Below, in pieces: positions 60,501-64,000 of a stretch of DNA of 64,000 nucleotides; within the stretch, counting starts at the first letter, position 1, and each line of letters starts with the position of its first letter. The stretch is taken from the NCBI RefSeq assembly GCF_002099195.1, contig NZ_NBYX01000003.1:248001-312000 (forward strand). The letters run 5' to 3'. A model generated the notes under the pieces. The model had not been told where the DNA came from. It worked only from the letters and a program-made list of their open reading frames with translations, and made no database searches. Both the position numbers and the translations under genes were made by a program. This DNA is from Burkholderia puraquae (GTDB lineage: Bacteria; Pseudomonadota; Gammaproteobacteria; Burkholderiales; Burkholderiaceae).

Positions 60501-63121
60501 GAGTAGGTGCTCGCGCCGTTCAGCGTCTGCGTGCCGGTGCCGGCCAGCGTCAGGCTGCCGGTGCCGCCGATCGCGCCGCCGAAGGTGCCGCTGGCGGTCC
60601 CGCCCAACGTCAGCGCGTTGTTGCCCAGCGCGACGTTCGTCCCGGCGACGCCGCTCAGCGCACCGATTGACTGCGCCCCGGTCGCGGCGCTCACGTCGAG
60701 CGCCGCGACCGCGCCTGCCAGGTTCACCGCGCCGGTCGCCGCGAGGCTGCCGCCGCCGCTGATCGCCAGCGTGCCCGCGTTGATCGTCGTGCCGCCCGTG
60801 TAGGTATTTGCGGCCGTCAACGTCGTCGTCGCCGCGCCGTTCTTCACGAGACTGCCCGCGCCGGCGATGCCGCCGTTCAGCGTGAGGGCGTTGCTGCCGC
60901 CGAGCGTCAGCGCCGAACTGGTGGCGAGGTTGACTGCGTTGTTGACCGACACGTTCGCGCTCGTATCGAGCGTCGCTGCGCCGCCGACGTTCAGCGCGCC
61001 CGTGCCGAGCGCCGCATTGTTGCCGAGCACCAGCCCGCCGGCATTCAGCGTCGTGCCGCCGGTGTAGCTGTTCGCGCCGGACAGCGTCACGGTCGCCGCG
61101 CCGTTCTTCACGAGACCGCCGCCGCCCGAGACCGTGCCGCTCAGGCCGACATCGGCGCTGCCGACGACTGTCAGCGTCGTGCCGGTGGCAACGTTGACAT
61201 TGTTCGCGAGCGACACGTTGGCGGTCGCATCGAGCGTCGACGAGCCGTTCACGTTCACCGCGCCGGTGCCGAGCGCCGTGTTGCTGCCGACGGCGAGGTT
61301 GCCGCCGTTCAGGTTCGTGCCGCCCGTGTACACGTTCGTGCCGGTCAGCGCCTGCGTGCCGGTGCCGGACAGCGTCACGCTGCCCGTGCCGCCGATCGTG
61401 CCCCCATACGTCGTATTGCCGCTGCCGGTCAACGTCAGCGCATTCGCGCCGAGGTCCACGTTGGTGCCGGCCGCGCCCGCCAGCGCGCCGATCGTCTGCG
61501 CACCCGAGGCATTGCTCAGGTCGAACGTCGCGCCCGCACCGCTCAGGTTCACCGTGCCGGCCGCCGCGAGGCTGCCGCCCGCGCCCAGCGCGAGCGTGCC
61601 GCTATTGATCGTCGTGTCGCCGGTGAACGTGTTCGCGCCGGTCAGCGTCAGCGTCGCCGCACCGTTCTTCACGAGGCCGCCGTTGCCGTTGATGGAGCCC
61701 GCCAGCCCGAGATTGTTGCTGCCGCCCACCGTCAGCGTCGTGCCCGTGGCGAGATTGACGGTGTTGTTGAGCGTCGTGTTCGCACTCGAGTCGAGCGTGG
61801 CCGAACCGTTGACGTTCAGCGCGCCGGCGCCGAGCGCCCCGTTGTTGCCGACGACGATGCCGCCGGCGTTCAGGTTCGTGCCGCCCGTGTAGGTGTTCGC
61901 GCCGGACAGCGTCAGCGTGCCGCCGTCGTTCTTCGTCAGCGCGCCGCCGCCCGTCACCGTGCCCGACAGCGTGAGCCCGGTCGCGCCCTGCACCGTCAGG
62001 CCGCCCGCGCCGAGGCTCACGTTGTTGCTGACGTCAAGCCCGGCCGTGCCCGCCTGCAACGCGCCGCCGGTGGCCGTGATGGTGCCCGTGCCGAGCGATG
62101 CGTTGTTGTTGATGATCGCGACGCCGCCCGCCAGCGTCGCGTCCTGCGCAGTCGATGCGCCGTTGATCGTCCAGTTGCCGCTCTGGACGTCGACGTGATT
62201 GAAGTTGATGTAGTTGTTGACCGCGATCGTGCCGTTCGCGCCGGCCCCCTGCTGCAGCTTGAGCGTGTTGTCGCCGCCCGCGCCGCCGTCGACCGTGCCC
62301 GTTGCCGCGACGCCGAGCGTGACCGGGCCGACCGTGATGTTGAACCCGCCCCCGGTGCCGCCCGCGGTGTTGACCGACGAGCCCGTCACCGCGGTGAACG
62401 AGTTCGTGCTGTTCGCGCCCATCGATACGCTGCCGTTGATCGTGCCCGAGTTGACGAACGAGTTGCCCGCCCCGGGCGTGCCGTTCGAACCGAGCGACAC
62501 GCGGCCGACGATCGTCCCGCTGTTCGTCATGTTGACCGTGGCGCCGCCGTACGCGGCGACCACGGGCGCATCCGCACCGATGAGGGTCGCGCCGACCAGC
62601 GGGCTCGAGCCGATCGTGCCGGTGTTGTTGATCGTCGACGTGCCGCCCGTGCCGTTCTGGACCGACAGCGCCATGCCGGTCACGCCGCTGATCGCCACGC
62701 CGGTCGAGCCGTTCATCGTGCCGTTGTTGGTCACGCTGGTGCCGGCACTCGCCGCCGCGTTGCCGATCACCGCGCCGCTCGACAGCACGCCGAGCCCGCT
62801 GCCGAGTGCCGACGGGTCGATCGTGCCGTTGTTGGTCAGCTGGGTGTTGCTGCCCGTCAGCGACATCGCGGTGCCGCCGACGCCGAGCAGCACGCCGACG
62901 CTCGCGCCGGGGTTGACGGTCGCGTGGATGTTGTTCGCGCTGTTCGAATAGCTCGGCGCAAGCGGGTTGGCGACCCCGGAGCAGGTCACCGTCGTGCCCG
63001 CCGTGGAACAGGTCGCATTGGCGGGCACGATACCGGCCCCGGACAGCGCCAGGAAAACGCCCGTCGGCAACAACAGTCTCGGAAACGGTTCGCCGGCTTT
63101 TTTCGAACGCGCAAGATTCAT
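54515..63121 (-). CDS. Giant autotransporter with beta-strand (PATR) repeats
   Basis: A 2,868-residue type Va secreted protein. A signal peptide ends at IVPANA before TCSTAG (~35 residues). The passenger is built from autotransporter-associated beta-strand repeats (TGANTYTGGTTINGGSTLALG type), predicted to form a long beta-helix, with more diverse N-terminal repeats and about ten nearly identical ~100-residue units at ~1240-2240. The last ~270 residues form a 12-strand beta-barrel (GFIAGADMALND to the terminal WKF, ending in Phe). No protease or lipase catalytic motif was seen. An adhesin/biofilm role is likely by family. The start at MNLARSKK was chosen from the signal peptide. Confidence 0.93.
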   Translation of the reverse strand: MNLARSKKAGEPFPRLLLPTGVFLALSGAGIVPANATCSTAGTTVTCSGVANPLAPSYSNSANNIHATVNPGASVGVLLGVGGTAMSLTGSNTQLTNNGTIDPSALGSGLGVLSSGAVIGNAAASAGTSVTNNGTMNGSTGVAISGVTGMALSVQNGTGGTSTINNTGTIGSSPLVGATLIGADAPVVAAYGGATVNMTNSGTIVGRVSLGSNGTPGAGNSFVNSGTINGSVSMGANSTNSFTAVTGSSVNTAGGTGGGFNITVGPVTLGVAATGTVDGGAGGDNTLKLQQGAGANGTIAVNNYINFNHVDVQSGNWTINGASTAQDATLAGGVAIINNNASLGTGTITATGGALQAGTAGLDVSNNVSLGAGGLTVQGATGLTLSGTVTGGGALTKNDGGTLTLSGANTYTGGTNLNAGGIVVGNNGALGAGALNVNGSATLDSSANTTLNNTVNLATGTTLTVGGSNNLGLAGSINGNGGLVKNGAATLTLTGANTFTGDTTINSGTLALGAGGSLAAAGTVNLSGAGATFDLSNASGAQTIGALAGAAGTNVDLGANALTLTGSGNTTYGGTIGGTGSVTLSGTGTQALTGTNVYTGGTNLNGGNLAVGSNTALGTGAVNVNGSSTLDATANVSLANNVNVATGTTLTVVGSADVGLSGTVSGGGGLVKNGAATVTLSGANSYTGGTTLNAGGLVLGNNAALGTGALNVGGAATLDTSANVSVNNAVNLATSSALTLGGSNALTLNGGIAGAGSLVKNGAATTTLTAANTYTGGTTINAGTLAISGGGSLAATGAVNLAGAVAALDVSAATGAQSIGALSGVAGTNVALGNNALTLGGTASGTFGGAIGGTGSLTLAGTGTQTLNGASTYSGGTNLNGGSSVVLGNNSALGTGTVNVAGAAALDTNANLSVANAVNLANGSTLTLGGSNALALSGGIAGAGGLVKNGPATTTLTGANTYTGGTTINAGTLAVGAGGSLAATGAVNLANAGAALDLGSATSAQTIGALSGVAGTVVNMGGNGLTLGGTASGTFSGVIGGAGSLTLSGTGTQTLTGANVYTGGTNLNSGGLVLGNGGALGSGALNVGGAATLDTSASLSVNNAVNLGTGATLTLGGSNALTLNGGIAGAGGLVKDGAATTTLTAANTYTGGTTINAGTLALGAGGSLAATGAVNVAGAGATFDLSGATGAQTIGALSGIAGSAVNLGGNGLTLSGTASGTFSGTIGGTGGLTVAGTGTQTLSGTNTYTGGTTINGGSTLALGAGGSLASTGTVNLAGAGATFNLGGASGAQAIGALTGVAGTNVNLGANALTLSDSGNHTFGGAIGGTGGVTFAGTGTQTLTGANTYTGGTTIGAGGTLALDAGGSLAATGAVNLAGTGATFDVSGASGAQTIGALSGAGGTNVTLGANALTLSGTASGTFGGAIGGTGGVTFASTGTQTLTGANTYTGGTTINGGSTLALGAGGSLAAGSAVDLAGTGATFDVSGASGAQTLGTLSGAAGTNVNLGANALTLNGSTNGTFGGAIGGAGGVTFAGTGTQTLTGANTYTGGTTINGGSTLALGANGSLASTGTVNLAGTGATFNLGGASGAQTIGALNGAAGTNVDLGANALTLSGTASGTFGGAIGGTGGVTFAGTGTQTLTGANTYTGGTTINGGSTLALGAGGSLASGSAVNLAGTGATFNLSGASGAQTLGTLSGAAGTNVNLGANALTLNGSTNGTFGGVIGGTGGVTFAGTGTQTLTGANTYTGGTTINGGSTLALGAGGSLASGSAVNLAGTGATFNLSGASGAQTLGTLNGATGTNVNLGANALTLNGGGNGTFGGVIGGTGGVTFAGAGTQTLTGANTYTGGTTINGGSTLALGAGGSLASGGAVNLAGTGATFNLSGATGAQTIGALNGAAGTNVTLGANALTLSGSGGTFGGTIGGTGGVTFAGAGTQTLTGANTYTGGTTINGGSTLALGAGGSLASGSAVNLAGAGATFNLSGASGAQTLGTLSGVTGTTVNLGANALTLNGSTNGTFGGAIGGTGGVTFAGTGTQTLTGANTYTGGTTINGGSTLALGAGGSLASGSAVNLAGTGATFNVSGATGAQTIGALSGSAGTNVNLGTNALTLNGSTNGTFGGTIGGAGGVTVAGSGTQTLTGANTYTGGTTINGGSTLALGAGGSLASTGAVNLAGTGATFDASGATGAQTIGTLNGAAGATVNLGANALTLNGSGNGTFGGTIGGAGGVTIAGTGTQTLTGANTYTGGTTIAAGGALQLGNGGTSGSIVGNVVDNGALIVNQSGNVTIASVLSGTGSLTQAGSGQLTLTGTSTLSGPTTVGAGTLAVNGSLGQSTVTVQNGATVTGTGTIGGLVVQGGATAAASQPGAALNVGGNVTFQPGSTFQVAATPQQSGSLAAGGTATLNGGTVQVLANQSGYQPSTTYTILSASSGVQGTFSQVNANYAFLAPTLSYDPDHVYLRLVSNGTAFPDVATTPNQRSVAAALGGLGAGNPLYDAVVTADATTARRAYGLLDGELQASLKSMLLLDSRYVRDAVTDRVRQGLAPGSGPLAALSSGGAALCGDNTAGVADPTLPPERRIGSRDGCYGGTPYQPVVWGQAFGGRSRLTGDGNASTINRSMTGFIAGADMALNDKWRAGLAAGVTHSSLDNDQSSSASVNSYYLSLYGGAQYGALGVRGGASYTWYRINSDRSPGFAGFSDHDSAGYDAHSAQVFGEVGYALPVGPVAIEPFAGLAYVSLHTDGYTETGGAAALRAGGETTHVGFSTLGLRAASQLGSIASGTFTARGTVGWRHAFGNVRPSSAFTFANGGTSFQVSGVPIARDSAVLEAGIDANITKRLTLGLTYSGQYGSGVRDNAILGNILWKF
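56401..59397. repeat. 300-bp tandem repeat array within the autotransporter gene
   Basis: About ten head-to-tail copies, period 300 bp (one 297 bp) as seen from the recurring GCGT(T/C)TGCGT anchor at 56401, 56701, 57001, 57301, 57598, 57898, 58198, 58498, 58798 and 59098. The copies between 57.0 and 59.1 kb are the most alike. Recombination here would change passenger length in whole 100-residue steps. Confidence 0.92.
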
Positions 63122-63712
63122 GCTTTCCCTCGTTATGTTATTGGAATTGGCATTACCGTGAAATCGAACAGCCGACAGCAGAAAATCGCGGACAAAAGGG
63201 TGCAACCCGGCTGTCGCGACGCGACGTCGGTTTATTCATGGACGAATCTTTAATTGCCCCCGGAAGGCAGGCGTGAAACTAGTCGAATGACATGTCGGTG
63301 GCCCCTGTTTTTCTGCAGCGATTTTCTGGTTGATTTGATTACCGCCCTGCTTTTTGTCAGACAAGGCTATATCAAAAAAACAGGCTTTTCCAGTCGATCT
63401 TTCCCCTGTCAGATCAGGGGATCAGTGAGCGCGCACTTTTTACTTATCGGAGCACTTAAAACAGGTAAATTCGTATGTTGCCAGTCAGATTTTTTGAATT
63501 TCTTAAAAACACGGGAATCGACGGATCCGTGAAAACACCGATATCGGCGCGATTATCACGCTCCCTTTTCGCAACGCAATATCTGCACACCCGGGAAAGA
63601 GCGACGCGAGATAATCCGCACATTGCCATTCGTCAGACAAAAGCGGAAATATCCGGCACCTTCGAGGTCACTTCGATTTTCACCACGCACCGATCGGGAA
63701 ACCCGCACCGCG
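63122..63712. other. AT-rich promoter region of the autotransporter
   Basis: About 590 bp, clearly richer in A+T than the rest of the window, upstream of the autotransporter and downstream of the DUF218 gene. It includes an inverted repeat CCCCTG-N6-CAGGGG at 63,403-63,420. No gene with credible codon bias was seen. The unusual base composition suggests binding by H-NS-like silencers (inference). Confidence 0.5.
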
Positions 63713-64000
63713 TTACGAAAACAGGCTCATCAGATAAAGCATCGGCCGGAACGACACAGGCCGCGCATCGGGGTTCACCCACAACCGCACCGCATACACC
63801 GCGTAGGCCGGCACTTCGCGCCAGCTCGAATAGACATCGCGCAACTGGAAACGGCCCGGATACGCGGCGGAGATGTTCGCCCGCGCGATGCCGACGCGCT
63901 CGAACGCGAGGCGCGCCCGCGCGAGGTGGTAGTACTGGCTGACGATCAGCACGCGCGACAGGCGGTGTGCCTGCAGGTACGCGAGCGTGTGCTGCGCCGT
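63713..64000 (-). CDS. DUF218/YdcF-type protein (5' partial)
   Basis: The last 96 codons of a gene whose start lies beyond the right edge. The VLIVSQYYHLARARLAFERVGIA segment is the typical nucleotide-like-binding helix of the DUF218 (YdcF/SanA/ElyC) family, which affects envelope integrity in other bacteria. It ends PVSFRPMLYLMSLFS. It is in the same direction as the autotransporter but 590 bp upstream, so probably a separate unit. Confidence 0.75.
   Translation of the reverse strand, partial: TAQHTLAYLQAHRLSRVLIVSQYYHLARARLAFERVGIARANISAAYPGRFQLRDVYSSWREVPAYAVYAVRLWVNPDARPVSFRPMLYLMSLFS

Noticed and set aside
57005-60670. A 1,221-codon plus-strand frame and several shorter 'VPPVxVFAPVSVCVP' repeat frames
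   Set aside because: They are mirror images of the autotransporter repeats on the other strand; no start signals or known folds.

Overview
The window is GC-rich DNA with short operons, many 1-4 bp start/stop overlaps and strong GC3 codon use. The gene content points to a Burkholderia cepacia complex genome, most likely one of its secondary replicons: a PEN-type class A beta-lactamase with divergent AmpR-like regulator, NagGH-like Rieske oxygenase, orphan VgrG island and LuxR/CepR-style control elements. The species is an inference; no rRNA or tRNA gene was seen.

Region 1 (1-13.7 kb) looks like one specialised-metabolite locus. A plus-strand operon holds a nitronate-monooxygenase-like enzyme (5' end outside the window), chorismate mutase/prephenate dehydratase, a shrunken DAHP-synthase-like protein without catalytic residues, and shikimate kinase. 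A tripartite efflux set follows (outer-membrane lipoprotein, EmrA-like adaptor, DHA2 MFS pump). A minus-strand operon then encodes DAHP synthase, a two-subunit Rieske oxygenase, its Rieske ferredoxin and a DUF1330 protein. A divergent hotdog thioesterase, a stand-alone LuxR-type DNA-binding domain and a LysR regulator close the locus. Together these genes would raise shikimate-to-phenylpyruvate flux, process and hydroxylate an aromatic product, and export it. Three CTG-N10-CAG dyads resembling lux boxes lie in its promoter regions. A tropolone-type product is one guess, not a demonstrated fact.

Region 2 (14-36 kb) is ordinary accessory metabolism and regulation: TauE/SafE and amino-acid permeases, NnrU, a TfoX-domain protein with an Ala/Lys/Pro tail, an Ldh2-type dehydrogenase, an M20 peptidase, a second nitronate monooxygenase, an AdiC/AdiA acid-resistance pair, FtrA with a rhodanese, a cytochrome P450, a PEP mutase/isocitrate lyase-family enzyme, a decayed gene, an acetyltransferase, an RpiR regulator, and ygiW divergent from qseBC.

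Region 3 (36.9-48 kb) is a visibly less GC-rich orphan type VI secretion island read on the minus strand: a PAAR-like protein, VgrG, an 849-residue effector with an M23-like and an M35/aspzincin-like domain, four tandem ~1,048-bp copies of a lipoprotein gene (candidate immunity proteins), and a PAAR protein. No tss structural genes are present. A decayed IS3/IS2-type element borders it.

Region 4 (48-64 kb) holds the beta-lactamase/penR pair, a glycogen-debranching-type enzyme, a 2,868-residue autotransporter built from ~100-residue repeats, and the end of a DUF218 protein. Nine copies of a precise 65-bp repeat, each with an inverted pair of DnaA-box-like nonamers 17 bp apart, occur in the window; eight flank the beta-lactamase locus.
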